In this document: positions 52,459 to 63,657 of the stretch, in pieces | Numbering within the stretch: the stretch's first letter is position 1 | How the letters are laid out: each line of letters begins with the position of its first letter | Origin: Leptothoe spongobia TAU-MAC 1115 | GTDB taxonomy: Bacteria > Cyanobacteriota > Cyanobacteriia > Phormidesmidales > Phormidesmidaceae | DNA length: 64,000 nucleotides | NCBI RefSeq assembly: GCF_018739885.1 | Contig: NZ_JADOES010000026.1 | Location: forward strand, 1 to 64,000 | Reading direction: 5' to 3' | The notes under the pieces: model-generated | The model's input: only the letters and a program-made list of their open reading frames with translations | The model's database searches: none | Told to the model about the DNA's origin: nothing | Position numbers and translations under genes: made by a program

Positions 52459-55400
52459 TCAAATAAAACTTGACAAGCTGTTAATGCTATCAAACATAGT
52501 GGCATTTCCAAATACAGTCTCACCAGATTCTAGACCGGGCATTCCATTCTCTAATGGGGAGAATCTATCTGAAATCGAGACTCCTTCTGTAGGAATTAGT
52601 AGGGGCTCAATTGTCCCCAGCGTATCAGCTTTCAAAAATAATGCTGAGTCGAAAAGGCCATTTCTGATATCGTCAATGGTTATTTCTAGAGTATTCTTAC
52701 CACTAGATTCTAAGGGAGCCATGAAGGTGAGTACTCCAGTATATCCATCCAGCCTCGTTTGATCGAAGGCAGGATCAGACTCACTTCGATTGTCAACAAA
52801 ATCAGGGTGATAGATGCCAACATCTGGATTATAAATTCCAGTTGGTGAAGGAACTAGATTATTAATAGCCGCTGTAGCTCCATCACTTAAACGAGCAAAA
52901 TTGATGCCATTTAATTTCAGGCTGAATTGGTCATTGAGGCTATCACCACCAAATTCTACAAATTCCTCAGAGCCAAAGACGAACTGGAAGTAGAGGTACT
53001 CAGCTGTTTCATCGGCTTGAAATTCAACGTTGAAGGAAATGGAATCATTTTCCGCACCAGGTAAGCCAAAGTCAGTGCTGAGGTCACTAAGTCCTTCAAG
53101 TGGCTGGTTAGAAACAGTAATTAGACCTTCGATAATCTCACCAGTATCTGAAGATCCTGCTTCGCCGACATATAGATAAAGCGGACCTTCGCTTGGAGAA
53201 ATTGTTCTGGTTAAATTAAAGCCAGCTTCACCACCATCCCCTAAAGATAAAACTCCAATTCCTTCATCACCTGAAAATGCTCCATCGAACTTCCCTAGAG
53301 TTGCAGTTCTATTATCGACAACACTATGCAGTGAACCTTCCAAGTCAGTTTTTATGGGTGGTGTACCGCCAGGTCGCTGAGTTCCTGGCTGAAAAATAGT
53401 GCCTGCGGGGCTGAAATCAAACACATCTAGAGATGTAATTATGGTTTCAATGTCTGCAAGATTGTCTGTTTCAGGATTGAAAAGAGTGTTGCTCAGCACG
53501 ATAGCATCCAGATCAAAACCACTCCAAAATCCTGTGCCACCACCCTCACTGCTGTTGCTATCAGTGAGTCTTATTGAACTTATATCAATGTCAAGCTTAG
53601 AGAGATCAGCGACGAAGACTTCTTGACCTACACCTACTTCTCCGAGTTTCTCAAATGTTAGAGGAACAGTTATTTCTGGAGTAAATTCACCATGAATCCT
53701 ATTACTTCCTACCAAGTCTTGAACTTTCCCTGTACTCAAGACTACTCCAGAATGGAGCCCGAAGGGATCACCTTCAAATATGCCGAAAGCTCTAGCATCT
53801 CCAATTAACTCAACCTGGAATTGGCTCAACCCATTAATCCCCTGTAAGGCATCTTCTCCACCTAACAAGTGACTAAGCAGTTCAAAACCATTATTATTTT
53901 GCTCAACAGCAATACTAGTTGGAGAGTTCTCTGTAAAATTAGTCAAACTGTTGATAGATGTAGAGGATTGAAGGGATAATATTGTGGAAATATCCTGCAC
54001 TGAAGGAAGTTCAGTAGTCAGGAAGTTAAGGGGAACTGTTGGCTCCCGTAACTCAGGGAAAATCGGCTCGATCGTTAGCGATTCAGAAATATCACTGGAT
54101 TCAGATGCAACTTCAAAGAAAGTTTCTGATTCAATTGCATCTACATAATGAACATAATTAGCATCTAGGCTAAAGTCCAAGAATTCTTCAACAATTCCAA
54201 TCAGTTCTTGATGTGAACCATCCTGCCAGTAGATTTCAGTAACAGAATCTAAGGTCACCAGACTATAAGTTTCCCCAGCCCCCTGAAGCTGTAGAATATC
54301 ACCTTCTGTCGGATTAAAGTCTGTAATCCGAGCAAAGCTTCTACGACCACCACTTTCGTCCAGGTTATCATTGTAATAAACTGTTGTTTTATCCCCCAGC
54401 CAGAATTCATCCGCTCCAACACCACCAACTAGGATATCCTGTTCCCCGGTAATCAAAGGAGCCACATCTACCGGAGGCATAGCAATTCCAGCAAACTCTG
54501 TGCCAATCAGACGATCATCCCCATTACCGCCATTGAGGCGATCGCTACCAGTACCGCCTACTAGGGTGTCGTTACCGCTATTGCCGAAGAGTCGATCATC
54601 GTCATCACCGCTATTGAGTTGATCGTTTCCACCGCCGCCTCGTAGTAAGTCTTGACCACCGCCCTGAGCTAATCCGTCAAGGGTATCCAGATAATTATCG
54701 ACGAGGATATCATTACCACTGCCCCCAGTTAGGGTATCATCGCCGAGATTACCGACTAAGAGGTCACTGCCTGCATCACCGAATAGGTTATCGTCGCCTC
54801 GGTGACCAAAGATTTGATCATTCCCAGCTTGTCCCTCAAGCTGGTCCTCCTGCTGACCACCAATCAAAATATCTGCATTCTGGGTTCCGGTAATCTGAAA
54901 ACGTTCAATCTGACTGAAAGTAATCTGGTCTACCGGAGTTAAATCTGTCGAGTTAGCATAGCGACGATAAATACCGCCTAAAGATGCATTCAATGAGGCA
55001 ATTTCGGGAACCAGACCACTTCCCGTGTCCTCGTCTGAAAAATCCAGAATTAGTAAATCATTATCTGGGGATTGATCGGGGTTGGAGCCGCCGTTGACCA
55101 CATCAATACCTGAGCCAGGATTGAGGATGTCATTCCCTCCTCCTGCTTGGAAAACGTTGTCGGTTTTTCCCAGTTGGATCAGCTGATCATGACCATCTCC
55201 GGTTTTAATATCTTTGAAAACTTCAAAATTGCGGATGGCGACAGTTCCATCGGATGCTGTAAACCGTTGGTTTTGATTTTCTTGTAGAGGGTTATTACTA
55301 ACCAAAACAATATTAAGGTTGTTCCCAACGGCATCGCGCTTTCCCGACAGATTAATTGAGAGCGTATCAATTCCAGTTCCACCATCCAAGTCAATCAAAT

Positions 55401-58400
55401 CATCACCCGGTGAGCCTGTCAAAATAGAGCGATCGCTACCATTCTGATCCACAACTACATCATCTCCATCCTCTGCCAAAATCCGGTTACTCCCAAAGCC
55501 ACCATAGATGACATCATCTCCACCACCGGGTAAGAGGTAGTCATTTCCCGCACCCGCATAGATAGTGTCGCCTTTGGTCGTGCCAATGATGTGGAAATTC
55601 TCGATATTCGAAAATTCAACAGAATCCAGGATTGCTCCACTACTGCCAATTGTTCTGGAAAGGGATCCCGATTCTGTTGCATCTTCATCAATGCCACCAA
55701 TAATTCCATTGCCAATATCTCGACGAGAGTAGTCAATTATTAAGCGATCGCTATCCTCTCCTCCAGAAGCAGATTCACCCCCATCAACTTTATCCACGGT
55801 AAAACGGCTAAGTCCTGGTGCGATCTCATTATCACCTGCATCACCGACCAACACATCACCAAAGTCTGAACCTTGCAGATTTTCTATCGTAGATTGTCCC
55901 GAGGTTTTAATCAGGAGGTTATCGCCTTCTGCATCTCCTCCTGAGCCAATGCCGGTTGCCAGGTTAACGGTTACTGCTGATGAAGACTCACTATAATCAG
56001 CCCAATCCAGACCGTTTCCTCCATCCAGTTGATCGGCCCCTGCACCGCCGATTAGTGTGTCATTACCATCACCTCCGCTGAGTTCATCATCCCCAGCTAA
56101 TCCCTTAAGAATGTTGTAGCCAATATCTCCTTCTAATTTGTCTCCATGGGCTGATCCCTCTAAATTCTCAAAGGAGCTATATTCTGAGGTTGATAGATCG
56201 TCTGGATCAGTATCTGGAATAAAAATTTTGGCAAAATATAAATCATCTCCTGCGGCATCTCCCCCTGAGCCTTTTCCTGTTTTTAGGCTAACCTCAACCC
56301 CTGCTTTAGAATCAATGTAGGAAACCCAATCACTGCCAGGGTTAATGTTACGGAAACCACCCCCATCTAGCGTATCTGCCCCTGGTCCACCAATTAATAT
56401 GTCATCGCCTTCGTCGCCTGCAAGCTCATCTCTTCCACCTGCGCCTTCAAGCCTGTCATCACCGAAAAGGCCACCTAGACGATTGCGTTTATTATTGCCT
56501 TTGAGGATGTCATCAAAAATTGACCCTTGAACATCCTCGATTGAAATCAGGCGATCGCCCTCAGCATCTCCGCCAAAAGCCATACCTGTGGCCAGATCAA
56601 TGAAAACGTTGCCATAGGATGTGACGTAGGTAGTGCTATCCCGGCCTGCACCACCGTTGAGCACGTCTCCACCACCACCACCGACGACAAAATCTCTACC
56701 ATCTCCTCCTAATAAGATGTCGTTACCGTTGAGTCCTTCGAGGGTATTACTATCGCCATCCCCCCGTAAAACATCGTCATGGTTGGAACCTTCAATATAT
56801 TCAATATTTTTGAGACGGTCGCCTTCTGCTTCTCCTCCTGTCCCTATAAATTCGTTAGGTTGGTCTGGATCAGGTTGAAAGACTATACCAACCTCAGAAT
56901 TAATGTAGCTGACTTTATCACTGCCTTTATCTGGCTCACTACCGCCATCAAGAATGTCTGCACCGGGTCCACCTTCAAGGTAATCTTCGCCACTACCTCC
57001 CAAGAGGCGATCGTCACCAGCTCCCCCAAACAGGGCATCATTATCTCGGTTGCCTCTGATGGTATCGTTACCGCCACCCCCAAAAATCTCATCATCGCCA
57101 CGACCTCCTGATAAATCAGCAACGATCAAAACATCATCGGCAATAACAATGGTGTCGTCTTCGCGATCGCCATTGCCAGTAATGGAGGAAATAGTATCCA
57201 AATCAAATTGTTGCGTAATTCCAAAGGCAGCGACATTTAACAGACCAGAACTGGCTTCGTCCTCAGGAGCAGGTAGACTAACTGCAAAGACTTCTGAAAC
57301 ATCATCATTGGGTGCTTCTCCTCGCTCGCTCGCTCTGGTTCCAATGTTGAGCAGCAGTTCATCTTCATCAGGCGTTGCCAGGAAGAATCCATCAATGGTA
57401 ATTCCAGAACTATGACACCCAGTGGAAAAATCCAGAAGCGTAACTTTTGCAATAGTTTTACGCTTCTTAAAACTGAAGGGACCAAACCCAATTTTAATGA
57501 ATGCACTTAACCTGGCAGAAAGATCACCCATAACATCAAATAGGCAACCTTCACCAAATTCGCTAGCAAAACGAACTTTGCCATCTTCATCAAGATCATT
57601 AGCGAGGTCAAAGCCAATCTCTCCTAAAATGCCACCTCCAACACCTGCACGAACCACTACAGCATTGAGTTCTGCAAAGGCTTCCAGACGAGACTCTAAT
57701 TCTAATTCTGGAACATCTTCGCCAGTGCCATCAGCATTTTCTCTATCACTGACATAAAAACCATCCAGCAATAGGTTGGCATCGCCCGTTTCTGCGAATT
57801 GAGCCAAACCTTCGGTATCATAGCCAAAAGCTAAGTCAGCGTTAGCACCAATGCCACCCTGAATTGATGCCCCCAAAGGACCAAAAATCGGGAAGAAGAC
57901 CTCGAATCCTGCATCAAATCCTAACTCTGGCATATCGTAGGTAAACAGGTCAGCATTCTTACCCGTAAGCAAGCCAAAAACAGTTTTAGAATCTTCCAGA
58001 ATGGGAAATGCCAATGTACCAGCAGAACCGCCATTAAGACTGTTGATATAACTGCTAGCGGTTGCAATTTCAGAAGATCCTAATTCCTCGAGTTGCTCTT
58101 CAATATCTTCGACATCCTCAATAAGGGCATTAATAGTGATATCGTCACTATCCAGGTCTAAATTAGCGAGGCTGAATTCTGGATTTTCCAAATCTTCAGC
58201 ACTAACATCGAACCCAAAGCTACCCATGTTCAAGGGAATTGGCTCTGTCGTGGTTGGCAGGTCGTCTATAAAGTCAACAATCCCAACTGCTGCACTGACA
58301 AACTCGAGGGCTGGACTGTCAGAGAAGCGGTTATAGCGATTAGCTAAATCGAGAATGGTGACTACCCCGTTACCATCTTCATCCAACCATCGCCCCCCCA

Positions 58401-61400
58401 AGTCATCCAGTACAGGCAAGCGACGGGTTAAAACATTAACAATGGGTTGAATAGGGTCTAAAACAGTTTGAATTCGGCCTAAGATTGGCCCAGCAAAATC
58501 ATTAAAAAAGCTGCCTAAATCAAGGGTGACGTTGTTGAATTCCACATGGGGACTGGCATCGTCTGCAAAGAAGTCCCAATCAAGGTTGAGATCAGTGTTG
58601 ATGGAAGGGAGGACTTCTAATCCAGCCAAGCTCGTTTCCAAGTTTAGATTGAGATCTGCACCACCTTCTGCCCTAACATCCTCAATGGAAAATCCATCCA
58701 GATCGAAGACAAAATCTAAATTGAGCTGACTTGGATTTACCCCATCCCCATCGACATCTATACCGTCATTGCTGCTGTTTGAGTCAGTATCTTCGTCTTT
58801 TGCCTGAACTTGAAGGAATCCCAGTTTCCCTTCCATGGTTAAGTCAGGAATAGCTGCATTAAGGCTAATGGTCAAATCCTCATCACTTGGAGTTTCAAAA
58901 AAGAAACCATCTGTTGAGTTGACTCCAAAAGAAAAATTGAAATCAAAGTCCAGCCCTATGCTGACTCTTGAACCATCTTCTACAGTGAGTCCTAGAAAAG
59001 GAACGCCAAAGTCAAAGGCAATGGGGCGATCTAAAGAGATTCTAGACCCTAACTGGAAATCAAATCGGGTTTCATCCGTATCTGTAATAAGCCCGATGTC
59101 CTCTTTTGTGATCTCTCCATCTCCATCACGATCTCGGATAAAATCTAAACCCTCTGGCCCCAAAGCATCAAAAAAACCTTGCTGAATCTCATCAACACCA
59201 GCATCTCTTAAGCCTCTTAGTTCTTCTAGAAGAGAATCGAGAATGTTATTAATAAACACAAGTGGATTCTGTTGAGAATCACCTAGTGCAAGAAAGGCAA
59301 ACTCATTATCTTCAAACTCAAATCTATCATCATCCACAAGATTCCCAACAAGGGGGAAATCTTGATTAAACTCTTCTAGACCTAAAAGATCACTGGACAA
59401 ACTTTGTGCATTTTCAAGGCCATCTACTAACTCTCTAATCAAACTATTGAATCTTGTCTCTTCGGGTAGCTCAACACCAACTCCGAATGCATAGGCTCCA
59501 CTCCAGTATGGAATATTTTGTCGCAAAGCCTCAGGATAAGGATTTCCATTGTTATTTCTAATATCTCTTCCAGCAATAACAAAGTAATAAACGCCAGGAT
59601 TGTCAGTAAGTCGTTCCCATATGGAGGGCTCTGGCTGCCATGAGAAGATATTTATTCCAGAAACAGTCTCAAATTCATTAAAGTCCTCATCTAAGATAAA
59701 GACACTAAAATCATCGTTTGCTTCATTGTTATTGGGTCTCCATCGAAATGTTGGAGGAGGACTGTCCAAGGCAGTAGTATTATTTAGCGGGCTATCATCA
59801 GCCAATATTGGAGATGGGGATACATCATATGCTTCAAAAATCGCCCCATATTCTGTACGAGTAAGAATTGGTTCTGGATCAAGTTCTGCATTATTGAAAA
59901 AGTATTCCCAAACATCGTATAGTTCTTTTGGTGTGGCGATTTCTTCGACCAGAATTCGATATAACTCTTCATGTCCTATAGAAATTTGATCATGAGGTTC
60001 ATTGGCCTCATCTGCTAAATCCCATAAGATCCGTGCTACTGCTGCTTCTTCCCCTTCACCTGCATTAGCAATACCACCAAATGTCTTTTCAACTGAATAT
60101 CTACCCAGGAATAATAAATCTCCTGTGCCTAGATTTGTGCTTAGAGGTAAAAAGCCTTCTGATTCAGCAACTACCTGCGTAGCAATTCCCAGATAGTTTG
60201 CTAACCCTTCGCTCCATCCCAACCTAGCTCCATTACGTTTGCCTCTACTTGGGACTCTACTATGTGTATTGAAGATATTACTAGTTCCAGCAGTATGAGC
60301 CCCACCAACTACCACATCTAAACCATCAATATCAGCCAAAAAATGACCATATTCATGTAGAATTGCATCCCAATTAAGAGCAAAATCTGCGCCTAGGACA
60401 ATTCTATTTGCAGGTCCATAGTAAAAAGCTCTTATAGAATTATTATTTCTAACTGCAGCTGCAACATTTGTTGTTTCTTCCCGTAAGATTGACTGGTATC
60501 TTCCAGCAGTATATAAAGCATCACTAACCGAGAATCCTCTATAAACATCTGAGTCAGACGGAATAGTTACTGTCCCTATATCTCCACCTATATCCTCTGT
60601 AAACTGAAAGGTGAAGAGTATTCCCTCCTCTGGCCTAATCACTTGATGAAAGGGGCCATCTGCTATAATTTGTACATCAACTTCTGCTGCATCTATAGAG
60701 TCGAATGCAAAAAAGCCCTCGTCATCAGTGCGTCCTTCAGCTAGCAGATTATCAGTACCTGCTTCTAGAAGTCGTATGGTAGATTCACGGACGGGTTGTG
60801 ATATTTCAGGCATGATTTCATCAAGATTTTCCCAGACAACCCTCCCTGTCAAAGTAATTACTTGCTCCACTTCGATCTGTTGTTCATCTAAATTAAGCAC
60901 AGCAAAGTCATCTTCAACTTTCAGAATCTCAAGTTCAGACTTACTTAATTCCAGTCCTCGAATCAATTTGGAGAAGATATTTCCTTCATCACCTGGTGCA
61001 TCGATATCATTTAATCGAGCATCAACCCCATGACCGATCTCTTCGAGTAATACTGCTACCACTTTATCGAGATTGTTCTGATTATTAATCAGATATTCAC
61101 GGGACAGATAAATGGTGTCGGTTGCGCGGGCATAAGCCCCCAAGGCACCTTGAAGTTCTGCCGCAGAGCGAATTTCAATTTTGGGTAAGTCTTGAAAATC
61201 ACCGTTCAGCCAGTCAGCTCTGAGCACAGAAGTGTCAATATCTTCACCAAATGCAAGTTGTATCTTGGCTTCAAAGTTTTCTTGAGATGCAAACTCTCGC
61301 AGCTTATGCTCCGCAATACGTAGGGCTTTTTGTATCAGGGTTTTAGGTAATAGATCTGGGAGTAAGTTGTCAGTGCCAAAGTCAAATGCATGGTTTGTTC

Positions 61401-61425
61401 CCGGTTGATTTGTTGGGGCAGGCAT
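52459..61425 (-). CDS. giant RTX protein with a gluzincin-type protease motif and choice-of-anchor L domain
   Basis: This 2988-residue protein has a good Shine-Dalgarno (GGAG) before its ATG. The N-terminal region carries a LLEEIGH motif (126-132), a segment common in secreted cyanobacterial proteins. A zinc-protease motif, HEYGH (357-361), follows, with a downstream WSEGLANY Glu (E406), as in gluzincins. An EF-hand-like run (DRDGDGEITKEDIG) is near 760. From about 1425 to 2340 there are many GGxGxDxLxGG calcium-binding RTX repeats in blocks. The C-terminal 500 residues resemble choice-of-anchor L domains, with GLHSGVVLSTGKV and FVFGSEEFVEFG. RTX proteins leave the cell by type I secretion, and no exporter is in view. 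Confidence 0.87.
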   Translation of the reverse strand: MPAPTNQPGTNHAFDFGTDNLLPDLLPKTLIQKALRIAEHKLREFASQENFEAKIQLAFGEDIDTSVLRADWLNGDFQDLPKIEIRSAAELQGALGAYARATDTIYLSREYLINNQNNLDKVVAVLLEEIGHGVDARLNDIDAPGDEGNIFSKLIRGLELSKSELEILKVEDDFAVLNLDEQQIEVEQVITLTGRVVWENLDEIMPEISQPVRESTIRLLEAGTDNLLAEGRTDDEGFFAFDSIDAAEVDVQIIADGPFHQVIRPEEGILFTFQFTEDIGGDIGTVTIPSDSDVYRGFSVSDALYTAGRYQSILREETTNVAAAVRNNNSIRAFYYGPANRIVLGADFALNWDAILHEYGHFLADIDGLDVVVGGAHTAGTSNIFNTHSRVPSRGKRNGARLGWSEGLANYLGIATQVVAESEGFLPLSTNLGTGDLLFLGRYSVEKTFGGIANAGEGEEAAVARILWDLADEANEPHDQISIGHEELYRILVEEIATPKELYDVWEYFFNNAELDPEPILTRTEYGAIFEAYDVSPSPILADDSPLNNTTALDSPPPTFRWRPNNNEANDDFSVFILDEDFNEFETVSGINIFSWQPEPSIWERLTDNPGVYYFVIAGRDIRNNNGNPYPEALRQNIPYWSGAYAFGVGVELPEETRFNSLIRELVDGLENAQSLSSDLLGLEEFNQDFPLVGNLVDDDRFEFEDNEFAFLALGDSQQNPLVFINNILDSLLEELRGLRDAGVDEIQQGFFDALGPEGLDFIRDRDGDGEITKEDIGLITDTDETRFDFQLGSRISLDRPIAFDFGVPFLGLTVEDGSRVSIGLDFDFNFSFGVNSTDGFFFETPSDEDLTISLNAAIPDLTMEGKLGFLQVQAKDEDTDSNSSNDGIDVDGDGVNPSQLNLDFVFDLDGFSIEDVRAEGGADLNLNLETSLAGLEVLPSINTDLNLDWDFFADDASPHVEFNNVTLDLGSFFNDFAGPILGRIQTVLDPIQPIVNVLTRRLPVLDDLGGRWLDEDGNGVVTILDLANRYNRFSDSPALEFVSAAVGIVDFIDDLPTTTEPIPLNMGSFGFDVSAEDLENPEFSLANLDLDSDDITINALIEDVEDIEEQLEELGSSEIATASSYINSLNGGSAGTLAFPILEDSKTVFGLLTGKNADLFTYDMPELGFDAGFEVFFPIFGPLGASIQGGIGANADLAFGYDTEGLAQFAETGDANLLLDGFYVSDRENADGTGEDVPELELESRLEAFAELNAVVVRAGVGGGILGEIGFDLANDLDEDGKVRFASEFGEGCLFDVMGDLSARLSAFIKIGFGPFSFKKRKTIAKVTLLDFSTGCHSSGITIDGFFLATPDEDELLLNIGTRASERGEAPNDDVSEVFAVSLPAPEDEASSGLLNVAAFGITQQFDLDTISSITGNGDREDDTIVIADDVLIVADLSGGRGDDEIFGGGGNDTIRGNRDNDALFGGAGDDRLLGGSGEDYLEGGPGADILDGGSEPDKGSDKVSYINSEVGIVFQPDPDQPNEFIGTGGEAEGDRLKNIEYIEGSNHDDVLRGDGDSNTLEGLNGNDILLGGDGRDFVVGGGGGDVLNGGAGRDSTTYVTSYGNVFIDLATGMAFGGDAEGDRLISIEDVQGSIFDDILKGNNKRNRLGGLFGDDRLEGAGGRDELAGDEGDDILIGGPGADTLDGGGFRNINPGSDWVSYIDSKAGVEVSLKTGKGSGGDAAGDDLYFAKIFIPDTDPDDLSTSEYSSFENLEGSAHGDKLEGDIGYNILKGLAGDDELSGGDGNDTLIGGAGADQLDGGNGLDWADYSESSSAVTVNLATGIGSGGDAEGDNLLIKTSGQSTIENLQGSDFGDVLVGDAGDNEIAPGLSRFTVDKVDGGESASGGEDSDRLIIDYSRRDIGNGIIGGIDEDATESGSLSRTIGSSGAILDSVEFSNIENFHIIGTTKGDTIYAGAGNDYLLPGGGDDVIYGGFGSNRILAEDGDDVVVDQNGSDRSILTGSPGDDLIDLDGGTGIDTLSINLSGKRDAVGNNLNIVLVSNNPLQENQNQRFTASDGTVAIRNFEVFKDIKTGDGHDQLIQLGKTDNVFQAGGGNDILNPGSGIDVVNGGSNPDQSPDNDLLILDFSDEDTGSGLVPEIASLNASLGGIYRRYANSTDLTPVDQITFSQIERFQITGTQNADILIGGQQEDQLEGQAGNDQIFGHRGDDNLFGDAGSDLLVGNLGDDTLTGGSGNDILVDNYLDTLDGLAQGGGQDLLRGGGGNDQLNSGDDDDRLFGNSGNDTLVGGTGSDRLNGGNGDDRLIGTEFAGIAMPPVDVAPLITGEQDILVGGVGADEFWLGDKTTVYYNDNLDESGGRRSFARITDFNPTEGDILQLQGAGETYSLVTLDSVTEIYWQDGSHQELIGIVEEFLDFSLDANYVHYVDAIESETFFEVASESSDISESLTIEPIFPELREPTVPLNFLTTELPSVQDISTILSLQSSTSINSLTNFTENSPTSIAVEQNNNGFELLSHLLGGEDALQGINGLSQFQVELIGDARAFGIFEGDPFGLHSGVVLSTGKVQDLVGSNRIHGEFTPEITVPLTFEKLGEVGVGQEVFVADLSKLDIDISSIRLTDSNSSEGGGTGFWSGFDLDAIVLSNTLFNPETDNLADIETIITSLDVFDFSPAGTIFQPGTQRPGGTPPIKTDLEGSLHSVVDNRTATLGKFDGAFSGDEGIGVLSLGDGGEAGFNLTRTISPSEGPLYLYVGEAGSSDTGEIIEGLITVSNQPLEGLSDLSTDFGLPGAENDSISFNVEFQADETAEYLYFQFVFGSEEFVEFGGDSLNDQFSLKLNGINFARLSDGATAAINNLVPSPTGIYNPDVGIYHPDFVDNRSESDPAFDQTRLDGYTGVLTFMAPLESSGKNTLEITIDDIRNGLFDSALFLKADTLGTIEPLLIPTEGVSISDRFSPLENGMPGLESGETVFGNATMFDSINSLSSFI

Positions 61426-61608
61426 GATCTTTCTCCATTATTTGGACTGAATTAAGCGAAAAACTTGAAAAGTAATGAACTTTGGTATGACAGTAACGAT
61501 TCACACCAAAATTCATATTGTCATCAGGTGGCATAAAGTCTGCGATCCAAAGCTGCCAAAGGATTCATAAACCGTTTACCGACAAAAACGGTATGCTAAC
61601 AAAATTGG

Positions 61609-63657
61609 TTAGGATGCAAGGGTAAAGTAATCAGTCGATAGCGCGATCGCAGTCGTGTCCTCTACCACTCCAATCAGATCGTCACTGCGATAAATTAGAG
61701 TATCTTTGCTTGAGGTACCACTTCTGTTCTCATAACCAAGGCTGTAGTCACTCAGAGAGCCAAATACTTGAATAGTGTCTAAAGGTAAATAGGTTATGAT
61801 TCCCCATTGGTCTTCATAGGTGAGCATTTCGAAGTCAGTGATAGTCGCATAGCCAGAGCCCAGATAAAAAGAGCCTCTATAGAGAGAATCATCCCTACCT
61901 AATACAAATGTGTCGAACTCTGCACCACCAGTCAGGATATCCTGCTCACGGCCATTGCCACCATAGCCCTCTAACCAATCACGACCATTGCCACCATTCA
62001 GGTCATCATTACCCCGATCGCCCCTCAAAAAGTCATCTCCATCGTCTCCATAAAGGAGATCGCGGCCATTGCCACCGTAGAGAAGATCAGTGTCATTACC
62101 GCCATGAAGACTATCTGGGCCGATCTCTCCATAAAGGAAATCAATCCCATCCTCTCCGTAAAGCGTATCCCTACCACGCCCTCCACGAAGATCGTCACTG
62201 CCGGTATATCCCATCAAAAGATCATTGCCATCTCCACCCCAGAGTTGATCATCATTTTGACCACCGTAGAGCGTATCATAGCCATCTTCTCCATAGAGGC
62301 GATCTCTGCCATTTCCACCTCCAAGAACATCATCACCATTGCCGCCATAAAGAACATCCCGACCATTTTGGCCATCTAGTTCGTCATCATCATCACCACC
62401 GTAAAGAGTGTCACTATTCTCTCCTCCAAACAGGTAGTCATTACCCCGATCTCCATTAAGGATATCGTTACCTGCATGACCAAAAAGGGCGTCATCACCA
62501 TTATTGCCAGATAGAATATTGTTGGCAGCGTTTCCTCCAATGCCATCGTTGCCAGCCCCCCCTTCAGCATTTTCGATTAGAGAACGAGGATCATCATCGT
62601 ATTGCAGTGCATTGAACACATGTCCCCGAGCATAGTTTCCATCTCCCAAATTAGCACGCTGGGAATTACCACCCACATCCAGATCGCTCCAGCCACCGGG
62701 TGATAGATCAATGCTTAGATTGGTAGTGTAATTGGAGAAGTCATAAGTGTCGATCCCATTACCATCCCAAATTGTACGGAAAATACGATTCTTCTGGGTT
62801 CTATCGGTATTATCATCAGCGGGTATTCCTTCAACATCTTCGCCACCAGGTATCCCTTGAGGTTCTCCATTGATGGACATCTCACCTGTAGTAGTTGAGA
62901 AGGTATAGGTGGTGTTTCCACTGTTGTAGTCAAAATTGGCACCATACATTTGCTGGATAGCTTTGATGTCATACATCATTAGAGACTGAGCGTATCCCCA
63001 ACTCTCGTTGGAGTAGCCACCAAAAAGTGGATCTCCAATATACGAGCGATAAGTCATGATAGAAAATTCCATTGAGTCACGATTAGAATCCATGGCAACG
63101 TCACGGACTCCCCATTCTTCATGACCATGCTTAAGGCCTAAAGCGTGCCCTATCTCATGACCAAAAGTGTAGTACTCATAATTGCCTATTACGGGGTTGT
63201 CATATACTGGCTGATATTCAGAATCTTCTGTTGTAGGGTCATCAAGAACTAAAGTTCGATTGAACCATATATCGCCATCGAAAACAGAGTCACGACCACC
63301 ATTCCAGGGATAATAGGCATAAGCAGTATCAGGATTATCGGATTCAGCCATCCGAATAGTTGCATCGCGATCGCTGAATCCTCTCAGTTCAACCAATGTC
63401 AAACCAGACACATTTTCATACATTTGCATCCATTCTCGTGCAGCTTCTCTCTGGATATCATTGAGACTCTCGAAGCTGGCGGCATGAATATCAGCATCGG
63501 GATAATCGTCCTCGTCTTCATAGTCATTTTCAAAGTTACTGGTAAAACTGAACTCGACTATGGGCGATTCCCATTGTCTGCCATACAATAATGCATCAAT
63601 GTTGTTGTCTCCGGTGGAGGTTGTAGTAGCTGTAGGGGTTGTTTCTCCGTAAGTCAT
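61609..63657 (-). CDS. serralysin-like RTX metalloprotease
   Basis: This 682-residue protein is a secreted metzincin of the M10 serralysin type. The zinc motif HEIGHALGLKHGH (H167, H171, H177, catalytic E168) and the Met-turn SIMTYRSY (M201) are complete. A linker leads to about 25 RTX nonapeptides (365-610, GGNGRDxLYGGxGDDxL) that bind calcium outside the cell and guide type I export. GGAG lies 7 bases before the ATG. It sits upstream of the giant RTX gene on the same strand with 183 bp between them, so they could share regulation. Substrates are unknown. Confidence 0.92.
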   Translation of the reverse strand: MTYGETTPTATTTSTGDNNIDALLYGRQWESPIVEFSFTSNFENDYEDEDDYPDADIHAASFESLNDIQREAAREWMQMYENVSGLTLVELRGFSDRDATIRMAESDNPDTAYAYYPWNGGRDSVFDGDIWFNRTLVLDDPTTEDSEYQPVYDNPVIGNYEYYTFGHEIGHALGLKHGHEEWGVRDVAMDSNRDSMEFSIMTYRSYIGDPLFGGYSNESWGYAQSLMMYDIKAIQQMYGANFDYNSGNTTYTFSTTTGEMSINGEPQGIPGGEDVEGIPADDNTDRTQKNRIFRTIWDGNGIDTYDFSNYTTNLSIDLSPGGWSDLDVGGNSQRANLGDGNYARGHVFNALQYDDDPRSLIENAEGGAGNDGIGGNAANNILSGNNGDDALFGHAGNDILNGDRGNDYLFGGENSDTLYGGDDDDELDGQNGRDVLYGGNGDDVLGGGNGRDRLYGEDGYDTLYGGQNDDQLWGGDGNDLLMGYTGSDDLRGGRGRDTLYGEDGIDFLYGEIGPDSLHGGNDTDLLYGGNGRDLLYGDDGDDFLRGDRGNDDLNGGNGRDWLEGYGGNGREQDILTGGAEFDTFVLGRDDSLYRGSFYLGSGYATITDFEMLTYEDQWGIITYLPLDTIQVFGSLSDYSLGYENRSGTSSKDTLIYRSDDLIGVVEDTTAIALSTDYFTLAS

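Noticed and set aside
54500-57100. Regular short-period repeats that could suggest a CRISPR array
   Set aside because: The period is that of the coded RTX nonapeptide, the units are in frame and variable, and there are no unique spacers between identical repeats.
53399-61033. Many plus-strand frames opposite the giant RTX gene
   Set aside because: They are antisense shadows of repetitive coding DNA with biased Ser/Pro composition and no family features.
61908-62459. 183-residue histidine-rich open frame on the plus strand
   Set aside because: It lies opposite the RTX repeats of the serralysin gene; the glycine/aspartate repeat reads as His/Cys-rich in the antisense frame. It has no independent start signal.
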